64,000 bases of DNA from Tenacibaculum sp. (GTDB taxonomy: Bacteria; Bacteroidota; Bacteroidia; Flavobacteriales; Flavobacteriaceae). Positions 50,057 through 62,000 of this stretch are shown in pieces. Made by a program: the position numbers and the translations under genes. The notes beneath the pieces are model-generated. The model was not told where the DNA came from. It worked only from the letters and a program-made list of their open reading frames with translations, and searched no databases. Positions within the stretch are counted from its first letter, which is position 1, and every line of letters begins with the position of its first letter. The DNA is taken from the NCBI GenBank assembly GCA_020629275.1, contig JAHDDQ010000008.1, forward strand, positions 1 to 64,000. Direction: 5' to 3'.

Positions 50057-51379
50057 TTAATCTTGAATACAGCGACAAGCTGCACGAGAACCATCAATCG
50101 TTGCCTCATAGTATATTTCAGTCTCTTTAATTACAGTAATCCTTTCTGTTTCTTCTTGCCAGTATTTACCTACAGTATCATACCCCTCATACCACAGAAC
50201 TATATCATCAGAGTATCCACTCAATTTAAAACTAGCTTTATTTTTAGTATCCAACATCCACTTTAGTCCATATTCAACAGTACTATTCCATTCTTTTTTA
50301 GTAGGTAAACGCCAACCTTTAGGACAAGCATTAAGAATAGCTTTTTCGTCATATAGTAATCCTGATAATTCTCGATATTTTTCTCTTTCATCATAAGAGT
50401 ATGCTCCTTCCATTTGGTAATTCAAATTTTGAGTCATCCATTTTTTCCCATCTTTAAGCAGAACCCAATCATAAGATTGACCATCTCTATCATCTATATA
50501 AACACCGTTGTTTTCAAAAGATAAAAATTTGTCATACCATTTGAAACCATACCTTTGTTGCTGTTGTTTTTGCCACTCTACACTATTATGGAGAAGTTCA
50601 TTTTCTGATTTTTTATTCTCAGCTAAAACTTTATTTTTTTCTTGATTTTTTTCTTTATCATAGTCGGCTTGCTTTGCTCTTTCTATTGCTTCTTTCTTCA
50701 TTATTTTTTCTATTTCATGCATCTCTTTTTCCGCTTTTTTCTGTCTAACTTTTGCAGTGTATTCTAAATACTCTTCATGCTTTTTCTGGACTTTTTGATA
50801 ATTTTTTCCTCCTCTCAACTGGGCATTGGTTGAAAAAACACCTAATTGTTCTTTATATTCTTCAGGAGCCGCTCTATTTTTAATTAAGCTAAGTAATTGA
50901 TTGATTTCGTCAAAAGTTAGATAGTATATATGTTCCCGCCGTAAAATTCCATGATAATTTTTATCATCCACATCAAAAGGACAATCTTGTAATTTTATAA
51001 TAGGACTATCGTTATTGGTATAAACTTGAGGCATGCACTCTAGTTCTCCATTTTTAAAAACTACAGTTATCGGAAACCTATCTATTTGGGTTTCAAATGG
51101 TCTACTCCTATCTCTCCCCAGCCTCCAATAATTATAATTATGCATATACGTTATTTTACAATAATTAAAAACTTCATAAATATCTCCATCCTTGGAATAG
51201 ATAGATACATCTGGTGGAGCCAAAGCTTTATATTTACCTTTCTTATTTTTCCACTTTTTCATATCTTCTAGAAGGAAAATTGATTTAGAAGAATATTCTA
51301 TTGGCATTTCTCTCTCTTGGCCTTGTATATAGGAAGAGAAAAAACAGTATAGTATAATTAAAAATAAGTTCTTTTTCAT
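50057..51379 (-). CDS. Secreted coiled-coil + FISUMP-domain protein
   Basis: Signal peptide; Lys/Glu-rich helix; WVLLKDGKKWMTQNLNYQ...CPKGWRLPTKKEWN. Confidence 0.75.
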   Translation of the reverse strand: MKKNLFLIILYCFFSSYIQGQEREMPIEYSSKSIFLLEDMKKWKNKKGKYKALAPPDVSIYSKDGDIYEVFNYCKITYMHNYNYWRLGRDRSRPFETQIDRFPITVVFKNGELECMPQVYTNNDSPIIKLQDCPFDVDDKNYHGILRREHIYYLTFDEINQLLSLIKNRAAPEEYKEQLGVFSTNAQLRGGKNYQKVQKKHEEYLEYTAKVRQKKAEKEMHEIEKIMKKEAIERAKQADYDKEKNQEKNKVLAENKKSENELLHNSVEWQKQQQQRYGFKWYDKFLSFENNGVYIDDRDGQSYDWVLLKDGKKWMTQNLNYQMEGAYSYDEREKYRELSGLLYDEKAILNACPKGWRLPTKKEWNSTVEYGLKWMLDTKNKASFKLSGYSDDIVLWYEGYDTVGKYWQEETERITVIKETEIYYEATIDGSRAACRCIQD

Positions 51380-51423
51380 GGTAAAAATTTTTATAAAAAT
51401 TTAAATTCAGTTATTGTCGTTTG

Positions 51424-51452
51424 TTAATACCATGAGTTGAAAAAAGGTTACC
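51424..51452 (-). promoter_or_regulatory. ECF-type promoter motif, site 13
   Basis: Minus strand GGTAACCTTTTTTCAACTCATGGTATTAA. Confidence 0.8.
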
Positions 51453-51466
51453 GCCTAAATACAAAA

Positions 51467-51492
51467 AAGCCTTCCCAGAGTGGAGAAGGCTT
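51467..51492 (-). terminator. Terminator hairpin
   Basis: AAGCCTTC...GAAGGCTT. Confidence 0.6.
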
Positions 51493-51513
51493 GATGAATT
51501 ATATTTTGTTGGA

Positions 51514-52827
51514 TTAATTCGAAAATGATTTGAGTTTGATGTTTATCCAATTTCTGGTAACAGGGCAGGAGAAACAGCCACTGTCTTGATAGTAGAAATA
51601 TGAATAGGCATATACCAAACCTATTGGATCAGTTATATTATAGTATTCTTGATATCTCTCTTCCTCTCGTATAACGATTCCTGGTGTTGTATCATTTATG
51701 TTCCCTTCTTGATATCTAACTCCAGTAGTCGATATACTATTATCATAAGGCACATCCACTGTGTAGGCTCCTGACTCCGTTGTTCCATCATTTAGACTAC
51801 CATTTCTAGCCAAAAGCATTGTCATACCTGACCAAGAAGATGCTCCTTTTTTGAAAATACGTTTCCATTGATTAGTATTGGGGTCTTGTTTGAGTAATTC
51901 TGTATACTCTCCATTGGAATCTTGTTTTACTTTGACATACACTGTCTTATTAAAGTCATAAAAGCCATTGAGGTACTCTGTTTTTCCAGTCAACTTCAAG
52001 GTAATTCTTCCATCCCATTCTCTGTAATCATCAACTCGCATTGTTAGAGTACCCGAGTCAGTATAATTATCCCAATCGTCTTTTGCTTCTACTTGATACT
52101 GCCAAGTCGTTCCTTCTTGAATTGGAAATAAAGAAGCGGGTGAAGTGATTTCAACTTGTTTCGTTATAGTCGCACTACCTCCATCATTATCAATTGTTGT
52201 TAACTTAACTTGATAAGTTCCTTGATTTGGGTAATCTATATTAATATGCCCACTCTCCGTCAATTCATGTTGGTTACCAAGCCCATCCTCTAAAATAAAT
52301 TTTGCTATATATCCGTCAGGATCGTACCCACCACAGTAAATCTGTCCCGTAGTGTAAGCAGATATTGACAAATAAGGAACAGGAAGTAAGTTTGCATTAT
52401 AGTCATTTGAAGTCTTAGTGAAAATTGCTGTACATCCATCAAAAACATCACCATCATCAGAGCCTCTATATTGCCATTCGATATTATTATTAAAAACCTC
52501 TCCCGTACCTTCAAGTTCATAACTAAAATCTCCTTGAGTTGGTATTTCTATTTTATCTTGTTTAAGAACTGCGATTAGACTATCGAATTCTGTGAAATCT
52601 AAAATTATTACTTCATTTTCGTTTTCTCCGGGAAATATCTTTGTTACATATTCATATTCTTCTCCATCACAATCAACATTTACTTTATAAACACCTAAGA
52701 CATCTTCTATATTCACAGGAGCTATCTCACCACCACTTGGATTAGGATTCATATCCTCATCCTTTGTACAAGCTGAAAAAAGTAAAGTCACCGTCAAAAA
52801 AACTAAGATTAAATTTAAGTATTTCAT
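51514..52827 (-). CDS. Lipoprotein with PKD-like region (ORF extends to 52860)
   Basis: MKYLNLILVFLTVTLLFSACTKDED; YQVKLTTIDNDGGSATITKQVEI. Confidence 0.7.
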   Translation of the reverse strand: MKYLNLILVFLTVTLLFSACTKDEDMNPNPSGGEIAPVNIEDVLGVYKVNVDCDGEEYEYVTKIFPGENENEVIILDFTEFDSLIAVLKQDKIEIPTQGDFSYELEGTGEVFNNNIEWQYRGSDDGDVFDGCTAIFTKTSNDYNANLLPVPYLSISAYTTGQIYCGGYDPDGYIAKFILEDGLGNQHELTESGHINIDYPNQGTYQVKLTTIDNDGGSATITKQVEITSPASLFPIQEGTTWQYQVEAKDDWDNYTDSGTLTMRVDDYREWDGRITLKLTGKTEYLNGFYDFNKTVYVKVKQDSNGEYTELLKQDPNTNQWKRIFKKGASSWSGMTMLLARNGSLNDGTTESGAYTVDVPYDNSISTTGVRYQEGNINDTTPGIVIREEERYQEYYNITDPIGLVYAYSYFYYQDSGCFSCPVTRNWINIKLKSFSN

Positions 52828-52882
52828 TATTTTAGATTTGTATTTTTTCAGAAATAGCACCCTTATTGGGTGTTGTCGTCTA

Positions 52883-52911
52883 TTAATACTATGACTAGAA
52901 AAAAGGTTACC
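52883..52911 (-). promoter_or_regulatory. ECF-type promoter motif, site 14
   Basis: Minus strand GGTAACCTTTTTTCTAGTCATAGTATTAA. Confidence 0.8.
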
Positions 52912-52991
52912 GCTTATTTAGAAAAAGAAAAGCCCTACAGAAAATATCTGCAAGGCTCTTGAAATCAATGTTCAATCAATACAATTTTCTT

Positions 52992-55949
52992 CTATCTTGA
53001 TATTATGATTTGCTCGGTATAATATTTTCCTTCTTCTGTTATGATATGAAGAACATACATACCTGTTTGTAAATCGCGAATATCAATATTTTGTGTTGTA
53101 TTCCAATTATTAGCTTCTGTGTTATAAACCAAACGTCCCGTAGAATCCATCAATCGAATGGTGGATGAAACGTTTATTTTATCTGAAATATTTATCGTTA
53201 ACCAATCTGTCGCAGGATTTGGAAATACGTTTACTTCTTCTAGTAAATTAGCTTCATGTACTCCCACTGTTTCCGATACTTCGATGAGGTTAATTTTCAA
53301 TTCAGTATCACTCCCTGCAATATTTTCCACTTTGAGAGATACAGTATATGTTCCAGCTTTTTCAAAAATAACTGTTGGACTCTGTGTGAATACCTCTATT
53401 TCAGTACTTCCATTAGAAATGATCCACTCCCATGAGGTCGGGTTATTTGAGGATATATCTGCAAAGTTTACACTCTCTCCTACAAGTACTTCATTAATAT
53501 TTACTTCAAAATCAGCTACTGGCTTCGCAATGACAGTTATATAACTTGTTTTTATCTCATTATCATAGCCACCTTCATTTAAACAAGTCAAGAAAACCGT
53601 GTATTCTCCAGGTTGACTATATGTAATGCCTGTTGGGTTTTGCACATTAAAGCTTTCTTGATCTGCACCCACAAAAGTCCATTCCCAAGATGTCGGATCA
53701 TTAGATGATAAGTCATAAAAATCAACCATTTGTCCAACGCCAATAACTGTTTCACTCGCTTCAAAATTTGCTTGAGGTGCAATAACAGGCTCTTCACTAA
53801 TAAAAGCCTCTTGAGTAATTTGAATTTCATGGTATGCTGCCCCATCTGCATCAATATATATACTGGTAGTTCTATCAATAAGATTTTCGTTTTCTGTTAA
53901 CATTACTTCTATAACAGCATTACCCTCTCCTGATACTGAACTAAAAGATAACCATGATTCAGGGCTACCAATATTCCATGAAGTATTTGATGATATTGTA
54001 AAAGTTAAATTACTTTCTGTATGTTCAGCATATAGATAATCTGTATCTACTTCAAAAATAGTAGCTTCTGCCTGCTGTATCGTTATTGTCTTAGAGATAC
54101 TTCCATCTAAAGCTTTAAGTAATAATTGAGCCGTACGAGGTTGGCTCGTTATGTTCTTCTGGACATTGATATAAAAAGATTGACTCCCTGTATATGTTTG
54201 AATGGGAGAACTAATCCAGTCGACTTGATTTAGGTCTAACTCCCAGTCAATATTTGATTCAACTTCTAAATATAAAGAATTTTCCTCCTCAGAAACCGTA
54301 AACAAATTTGAGGCAAGCTCTAAAAAAGCAGCTGCTCCACTTTGTTCAATATATATTGTTTGAAATACATTTTCATTCTCTGTTTTGATTTCAATAGCAA
54401 CATTTCTTTGTGTACTCATTAAGTTTTCTTCAAAATCAATAGAAATAGTGCCATTTCCTGTTCCGTTATTTGGACTGATCGTAACCCAATCCATTGGAGT
54501 AGAGGCGATCCAATCTACATTACTTTCAATAGATACACTAATTGTATTTGCTGTTGCATCTACCTCAAAAATATTTTGGTCAACAGTAAGGAAATCTTCT
54601 TCTTCCAGTTCAACACAAAAACTAGTACGGTCTTCTGTCCCAAATTCTCCCCCAGATGCTAAAATTATACCGTTAGTATCAGTAAACGAGTAGTTCCCTT
54701 CTCCATAAGTACAACAAATCCCATCTCCATAAGTATCATAAATAACAAAATCATAACAGCCATCAGGTAAACAGATAGATTCTGTAATTACAGTCCCTAC
54801 TGTGTTGTTTTCGTAAGCTCCTCCTTGGAAAATCACATTATTCCCATTTAAAATTTCCCATGTGGTTTCAGCCCCATAATCGTCTAGTGTCAATGATAAA
54901 GTAAATTCATTATTTTCGCAAGGAATATTATCCTCTTCATCGCAAGTTTCGTTTGATACAGTAGTAGTAGTAAAGGATTCAAAATCAAGCATATTATCTA
55001 AAAGGACCGGAGTTTCTTCTCCTTCAGGTATATATGCTATAGTTGCGAAGTAATCTCCTGATGGTAAACTTGTCCCTTCTGAAGTAAATGTTACAGTACT
55101 CCAATAATATCCTTCTGATGAAAGTCCTTCGTGAGAATAATTATCAATTTGTTCAATTAATTCTAGAGGTTCTCCAGTATTTATATCCATTAAAATGGCA
55201 AAAATAGTCCCATCATATCTTGAATTTCCAATATTCAGGATATCCATTGAAACTTCAAATGGACAGTTTTGAAGAATGGGGTCTGGATTTACTGTAACCT
55301 GTGAATATGCAGTAAGTCTACTACAACTAGAAGAAGTCACATCAACAATTTCATAATTAGTGAATTCATCGGTAGGGTATATCACACCAGAAATAGCGTC
55401 TGAATCTCCAGCTTCTTGATAAAATGCTTGCAGAATATAATCTCCCCAATCTACATCTAGTCCGAAAGAATTAATTGTAAAACTAGAATATTGATAATTT
55501 GAAGGTAATTCTATATCTTCCTCAATCCCAACTATTCCTGCAAACTCTTCTGTATCCTCCTCAAAAGCTAGAACAATTATAGAACCATTGAAATCCGAAG
55601 ATCCTTTATTCGCAAAACCTAAGTTAATTTCAAAGGGACAATTTACACCAACATACGATGAAGAAGCTGTCAAATCAGCTCGCATTTCTAGATAAACAGC
55701 AGCGTTCTTTGCTATATCTGATGCTGTTGTTTTGGTTACTTCTAGTTTTGTGGTATTCAGGTTAGATATATGTTGATTTAAATCAACTTGCCTGTTTTGT
55801 ATAAAAATAGACTTTATCGATTGTAATTTTTCGGAAGATTTAGATTCGAATTTTAAATTAGAAAAATTAAACTTTGGTGTTTGTTGCTGCCCCCAAAGTG
55901 AGCAAATACATAGAGAAAATATTAAAAATAAAGCGGTAAAATTTTTCAT
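52992..55949 (-). CDS. T9SS type A sorted protein with BACON and PKD domains (ORF extends to 56054)
   Basis: MKNFTALFLIFSLCICSLWGQ signal; BACON-like repeats; PKD SWEWTF/SWEWII; C-terminal VFPNPATDWLTINIS...GMYVLHIITEEGKYYTEQIIISR. Confidence 0.85.
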   Translation of the reverse strand: MKNFTALFLIFSLCICSLWGQQQTPKFNFSNLKFESKSSEKLQSIKSIFIQNRQVDLNQHISNLNTTKLEVTKTTASDIAKNAAVYLEMRADLTASSSYVGVNCPFEINLGFANKGSSDFNGSIIVLAFEEDTEEFAGIVGIEEDIELPSNYQYSSFTINSFGLDVDWGDYILQAFYQEAGDSDAISGVIYPTDEFTNYEIVDVTSSSCSRLTAYSQVTVNPDPILQNCPFEVSMDILNIGNSRYDGTIFAILMDINTGEPLELIEQIDNYSHEGLSSEGYYWSTVTFTSEGTSLPSGDYFATIAYIPEGEETPVLLDNMLDFESFTTTTVSNETCDEEDNIPCENNEFTLSLTLDDYGAETTWEILNGNNVIFQGGAYENNTVGTVITESICLPDGCYDFVIYDTYGDGICCTYGEGNYSFTDTNGIILASGGEFGTEDRTSFCVELEEEDFLTVDQNIFEVDATANTISVSIESNVDWIASTPMDWVTISPNNGTGNGTISIDFEENLMSTQRNVAIEIKTENENVFQTIYIEQSGAAAFLELASNLFTVSEEENSLYLEVESNIDWELDLNQVDWISSPIQTYTGSQSFYINVQKNITSQPRTAQLLLKALDGSISKTITIQQAEATIFEVDTDYLYAEHTESNLTFTISSNTSWNIGSPESWLSFSSVSGEGNAVIEVMLTENENLIDRTTSIYIDADGAAYHEIQITQEAFISEEPVIAPQANFEASETVIGVGQMVDFYDLSSNDPTSWEWTFVGADQESFNVQNPTGITYSQPGEYTVFLTCLNEGGYDNEIKTSYITVIAKPVADFEVNINEVLVGESVNFADISSNNPTSWEWIISNGSTEIEVFTQSPTVIFEKAGTYTVSLKVENIAGSDTELKINLIEVSETVGVHEANLLEEVNVFPNPATDWLTINISDKINVSSTIRLMDSTGRLVYNTEANNWNTTQNIDIRDLQTGMYVLHIITEEGKYYTEQIIISR

Positions 55950-55990
55950 TGTTTGTATTTTGAATTGTTTTAATAATGATTGAACAACCC

Positions 55991-56019
55991 TTAATACAAA
56001 CAATGAAAAAAAGGTTACC
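55991..56019 (-). promoter_or_regulatory. ECF-type promoter motif, site 15
   Basis: Minus strand GGTAACCTTTTTTTCATTGTTTGTATTAA. Confidence 0.8.
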
Positions 56020-56020
56020 T

Positions 56021-59000
56021 CTATTCTATCTGTATCGCTTTTTCTACTAACCAATCGCCATTGGTATATTCGATATAATATAAGCCTACTGGCAGACGAT
56101 GGACATTGATAATTTTTTCAAATTGACCATCTTTGGGAATATCGATCCGCCATTCGTCCAATGATTTTTTATTGCTGTCCATAAAACGAATATTGACGTT
56201 TTCCCCTGCTTTAGCTTGGAATTTGGCAATCACTTTTCCAGAATCTGAAGAATGCTCTTGAATACGGAAAACAGCATCATTTTCTGTTCCTGTAAAACTA
56301 TTCAATGGATCACAATCTTCTATATCGGCTAAAAACTCCGCACCCAAGGGTACACAGAAGTTTTCATCCAGTAGAATCGAATCTGCTGCTAGATATTCCA
56401 AATCAATGTTATTGGATAAGGTAGCATTAGAACCAATGTACTCATTAGAGCGATAGATAGAATCGATATTTTGTGGCGTAGATATATATAAATCTACTAT
56501 CGAACAAAGCATATCATTTTTGACTTGTGCACAAGCAAGAGCTGCATTATGGTCAAGGCAACCGTTAGTCGCTACAAGACCTGTTAATCCGGGTTGAACA
56601 GCAGCAGTTGAGAGGATACAATCTTTTATATCGGCAGCTGTAAGGGTTGGAAATAACCCTTTAATCGTCGCCGCTGTACGCGTTACAGAAGGAGCAGCAA
56701 GCGAAGTTCCTGCAGAAAGGTCTAGTGAACCTCCAACTATGGGCGTTTCTACAAAACCGTGTGCTGCTATATGAACACTATAAGCACCATAGCTTGCGTA
56801 GTTTGATAACTCTATATCTCCTGTTTGATTGTCAATGGTATAAGAAGTCACCACAATCATATTAGGAATATCTAAGTTGGCAGGATATTTATGGATAATA
56901 TCATTATTCTTACTCGTATTTCCAGCAGTTGTAACAATAAGTACATCATTATCAGATGCATATAAAAGAGCATCTCTTAAAACAGAAGGCATTTCTGATG
57001 CCTCAAATCCCCAAGATAGATTCATCACCTCTGCACCATTATCAACCGCATAGTAGACAGCACAGACAGCATCAAATACTTTCCCTTTTTGAAGTTCATG
57101 AAATTTCAAATTCATCATCTCCAAATTGATATTACTATCAAAATCTCTAGCAACAATACCATTAACTTTAGTTCCATGTCCGTCACTAGGTAAGTCTATT
57201 GGAGCGCCTGTCTCATTGACAAAGTCATAGCCAATTAAGTCTCCGTCTACACAATTATCACTATCGTTAACCTCTTGATTTTGCCATAAAGCATTGGAAA
57301 GTAGCGGATGATTGTCATCGATGCCCGTATCTATAACGGCCACTCGAACTTGTACAGCATCGCTAGGTGGTGGCGTGTAGGGCGTTTGCGGATATACCAA
57401 CTCTTGCCCTAGTAATGTGGAAGGAGTGGCTGTACCAATAGGATAATAATCCGTTATTGTTCCACCTGAGGAAAGTACTTCGTAGCGTTGGGCGAAGATG
57501 CCTTCATAATTTCCATCGCCGTCTCCATCCACCCATGCGTCAATGAAAATACTTCCTTTATTGCTTGCAAGTCGTGGAAAAGATTGATGAACATTAATAT
57601 TTTCGGGAGTAATTGTATTTACTAAAAATTCTTGTGGATCATGAGCCGAAAAGTCACTTTTGTATATACGTGCATAGATATTATAATGACTGCTGTTAAT
57701 ACTATGTTCATGATAACTTGACCAAGAAATAACAAAATTTCCATTCCCCAAAAGTGAAATACTTGGTTGCTTCTGCTCTTCTACAGCAAAAAGGTTTGCA
57801 GACTGATCTAAACCACTTATTGAGCTGTTAGAACTATTGAAAGCTCGCCAAACTACTTCTGTATAATTTGCACTTCCTGCAAAATTAACACTTTCCCACA
57901 CTACGATAATTGTTCCATCATCTTTAATGGCTATATCTGGATTATTTTGATTATTTGTGATAAATTGATTCACCTTGAAGGCACCACCCACGGCATTTCC
58001 CACATTATCGTATCTACGACAATAAATATCATTTTCATTACCTGTACCGTTCCAAACAATAGCAAACTCTCCAATACTATTAATAGCTATTTTAGCATTT
58101 GGAGTTGTATCACTATTATAACCAACTGTCGCTGTACTTCCCGAACCATATTCCATATTAACTATATTAATGGAACTAGTTGGTAAGGCATTATTATTAA
58201 ATCGTTGGAAGAAAATATTATCTTCTACATGCCATAATACGATAAAGTTCCCATTATTATCAACTACCACATCTGGTTCTAAGCCATAGGCATACTTATT
58301 TAATGTATCAGGGGCTGAATTGATACTATAAGCTGCTGTTAAACTAATATCAAAAACAGTCCCTTTCGGAGTACCGTCTGCCATATATTGCCGACCATAT
58401 ATGTAATTACCTAATCCAGAAACATTGGGGTCTTCATCTACCCAAACGGTAACAAAATCTCCATTAGGTTGCATGGCTATAGAAGTAAAGGTCTGCTTTG
58501 TGTTCGTTGATCCAATTTGAAATTCAGAGGATATTGGATTCCCACTACTATTGTAAACTCGACCATAGTTATGTTCTCTTTGAATGTCATACCAAGTCAT
58601 TACAAAGTCCCCATCAGCATCCATAGCCACATCTACTTGTTGTTGTTCACCTGATGAATAATCATTTACTTGAAACTCGACTTGTTCAAAGATATAGTTG
58701 TAATTAGTAGTATCTACCTTTGCTTTTGTTTTTGTGGTTTTACGACGTTCTTCTAAGGATGTTAAATTATCAACACCCCATAGCTGTAAGGTACGACCTC
58801 CGCAAACACATTCATCATTCAAAGTATCCCCTAGAGCTAAAGCTTCATTCTCCCAGACGATGATACTATCTTGCGGAGTGTTTTCATCAAATTCTAAAAT
58901 ATACGTCAAGACTTCTTTTTGAGCAAGATTAGTTGGATTACCAATAACTGCATAATTATCAAAATCACATATTTCCCAGTCGTCTAGATTAGCTGACAAA

Positions 59001-62000
59001 ATATGACCCGTTAGAGCAAGTATAGCTGACGTTCCGCTATTAGCAATCATATTTCCGTCGTCCCAAACAGAGATCGTTACTTTTGAACCTGGAGTATAAT
59101 TTTCAAATATCATGGCATAGGATACCGTATCTAATCCTTGACAAGCAACAGGTACTAAATTATCACATTCTCCTACAAATGCTTCAATAACGGGAGCTAT
59201 GGTATTCTGTGTTTCCGTACGAATAAGAAAATTTCCAGAAGGAGGTACAGTTATTTCATACCAAGCATCAATGAGTGTATTTGGAAAATCGCCTCCACAG
59301 GAAGCGTCATGTGATTGAGTAGAAGCTGTCAAATAACTAAAATCCGCGAGTATACCATTTTCATTACATGGATCACTATGTAATGGCAGATTTCTTTTTC
59401 TGGTACAGTTATCTTCAGATAAAGATAACTTAAATGCCCACATATCACCATTACCATAAACATTGTCAGTATCTATATTAGGGTATTCAATACACCCTGC
59501 AATCATATAACCATTATCTTGTGTGTTAATGATTCTAGAAGGAGGAGAGGATGCATCGGTTGCACTACCTCCTGCTCCGTACACACTCCCCCACAAAAAA
59601 TTACCCAGCGAATCGACCTTACTGATCCAGTAACTTGGTAGGTAGGTGATTTGATCTGTTGTATAACCTAATAGAATATATCCCTTATCCAGAGTTTGTT
59701 GAATATCTGTTGACTGATCGTCAGTGCCTGTAAAATTATAGTTACTACCCCATTCATACTGACCGAGACTGTCTGTCTTCGTGACACTTACTTCATAATA
59801 GTTATTATTTCCTATTAATACAAACCCATTATCTTCTGTTTGTCTGATACTATTTGCACCAGCAAAAATATCAGACTCCCATGCAATTATTCCATCAGAT
59901 GAAAGTTTTAACATCGCACTCGGTTGAGTTGCACCACTTCCGTATATCGGTCCTCTAATAAAAACATATCCTGAATCAGATGTACAAATGATATTAACTG
60001 AATCAAATAGCCCGTGGAACGATGCAAAATTCTGTTCCCATATTATCTGCCCTGTATTATCTATTTTTACTATCCAAGTTCTATTTGTACCATCATAGCC
60101 ATTACCACCATAGCTACCTATATCCCCATCATTCGATGTGGTATATCCATTGATAATAAAATCACCATTAGGAGTTTGTTCTATACTTCGTAAATTATCT
60201 TGTCCTGTTCCTCCATAAGTCTTCTCCCATTCCACGGAGCCGGTACTTGATATCTTTGAAACAAACCCGTCATAGTTCTGAAAGCTACTAGAGGCTGCAA
60301 AGTCATACACCATTCCTGAAATGATAAATCCTTCATCGGATGTTTGATCAATATCATAAATATGATAGCTCCTACTAGTATTTCCGTAAGTGCTTTCCCA
60401 CTCTATTACCCCTATATTATTAACCTTTACTATCCAGGCATCTCTATCATCATCTGTATTTGTATTCACATCAAAATCATTAGAACTAGTACTTCCAGCC
60501 AAGACATATCCCCCGTCTATTGTCTGTTCTATATCACTTGCTCTATCTTCGTCTGAACCCCCGTAGGTGTTTTCCCATTCGAGACTGGGTGTTGAATAGC
60601 CAGGAGTGCTAAATCGGGCAACAAAACTAATTAATGCCGTTGTTGTACAGCCTGCATTATCAGTTACATTTATACCAAGGTTAGCTATACCGTGTGAACC
60701 TTTAGTAACATCGGCTGTACCATCTCCATTGTCGTTAATTGACATACCATAACTTATATAATCAGCATTGTACCAAGAGTACGTATATGGAGGAATACCC
60801 CCACTTATGTTTGCAGTATAAGTTTCTACGTCTCCCACATTCATACTACCCGCACCTGTAATACTGGCCGTTAGTCCGAACGCCTGGCAATCAATGTGTA
60901 GATCGTTTATGAAGGTAGAGTAAATACATCCATTAGAGTCTTCTACCGTATATAATAGTTCTACTTGTCCTGGGTATGTTCCATTTAGCGTAGCCGTACC
61001 GTCATTGTTATTTGTAACAGAAATAGCTCCTGTTCCTCCAAATTGTGTCCAAGTATGATTTACATAAGGAGGAGTCCCTCCGTTTGGATTACCATTGAAT
61101 GTTGCAGGCATTGTTGAATCAATAAAATTAACTCCTGTAATGTTAGCCGATAAATATGGTGTACATGCTTCTGTGATAATCACATACCCATTGGTTCTAT
61201 TACCTATCCTATTTTCTTGATTAATACCCGTATTATAAGAACTACCACCGCCGCCGGCTCCCCATGCATCACCGCCGCCGCCGCCAGAGTAACCGCCACC
61301 GCCACCGGCAGCAAAAGGTAATGGATGGCTATATCTTCCTGCTCCTCCTCCTCCAAACCCACCGCCAGAGTAACTAATAGAGTTACCGCCACTACCTGCT
61401 CCTCCACTCAGGAATGATTTTCCTCCACTTGCATAAATTCCCGTAGTGCCACTAGGCATATAAGTAGCATTGGAACCATCTGTATAAAACCCACCACCAC
61501 CACCTGCATAGTATGCCATCGAAGCACCATTTCCTCCGACACCACCAATACCGTTTTCAGGGGTATTGGTTGAGCAAGTACCTATTTGACCATCAACTCC
61601 ATCAGCTGTTATTGTTGCATCTAAACCATCTTTCTGACCGCAGGGATTAATAGTGTAGAAAATAGCACCACCGCCACCGCCTGCTATTATTAAAGGAATA
61701 TTTGTAGAATTATTAACAACAAAAGAACCTCCCCCTCCTCCAGCACTCCTAGTTACTTTCTCTGGTTGTTCACCAACTAGTATATCTAATACTTGCCCTG
61801 GAGTAACAGAAAAATCTCCTATCATAATAGCACCTTTACCTCCTATGTTAGAGTAAGTGCCCCCCCCTTGAGCACCAGCTACTTCGATACGTATAGACGT
61901 AACACCAGCAGGTACAGTCCACTGCTCGATGTTGCCAGAATAGGTAAAAGTGGCTAGAGTCTGTGCTTTTACGAGTTGAGAACCACAAAAGATGATGAAG

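Noticed and set aside
53158-53544. 128-aa plus-strand ORF
   Set aside because: Antisense to the BACON/PKD protein; a by-product of codon bias.
61228-61330. CCGCCG-rich block as a regulatory or mobile repeat
   Set aside because: Explained by glycine codons of the Gly-rich protein domain.
61204-61407. 67-aa minus-strand ORF in the glycine-rich region
   Set aside because: Alternative frame of GGN repeats within the giant subtilase gene.
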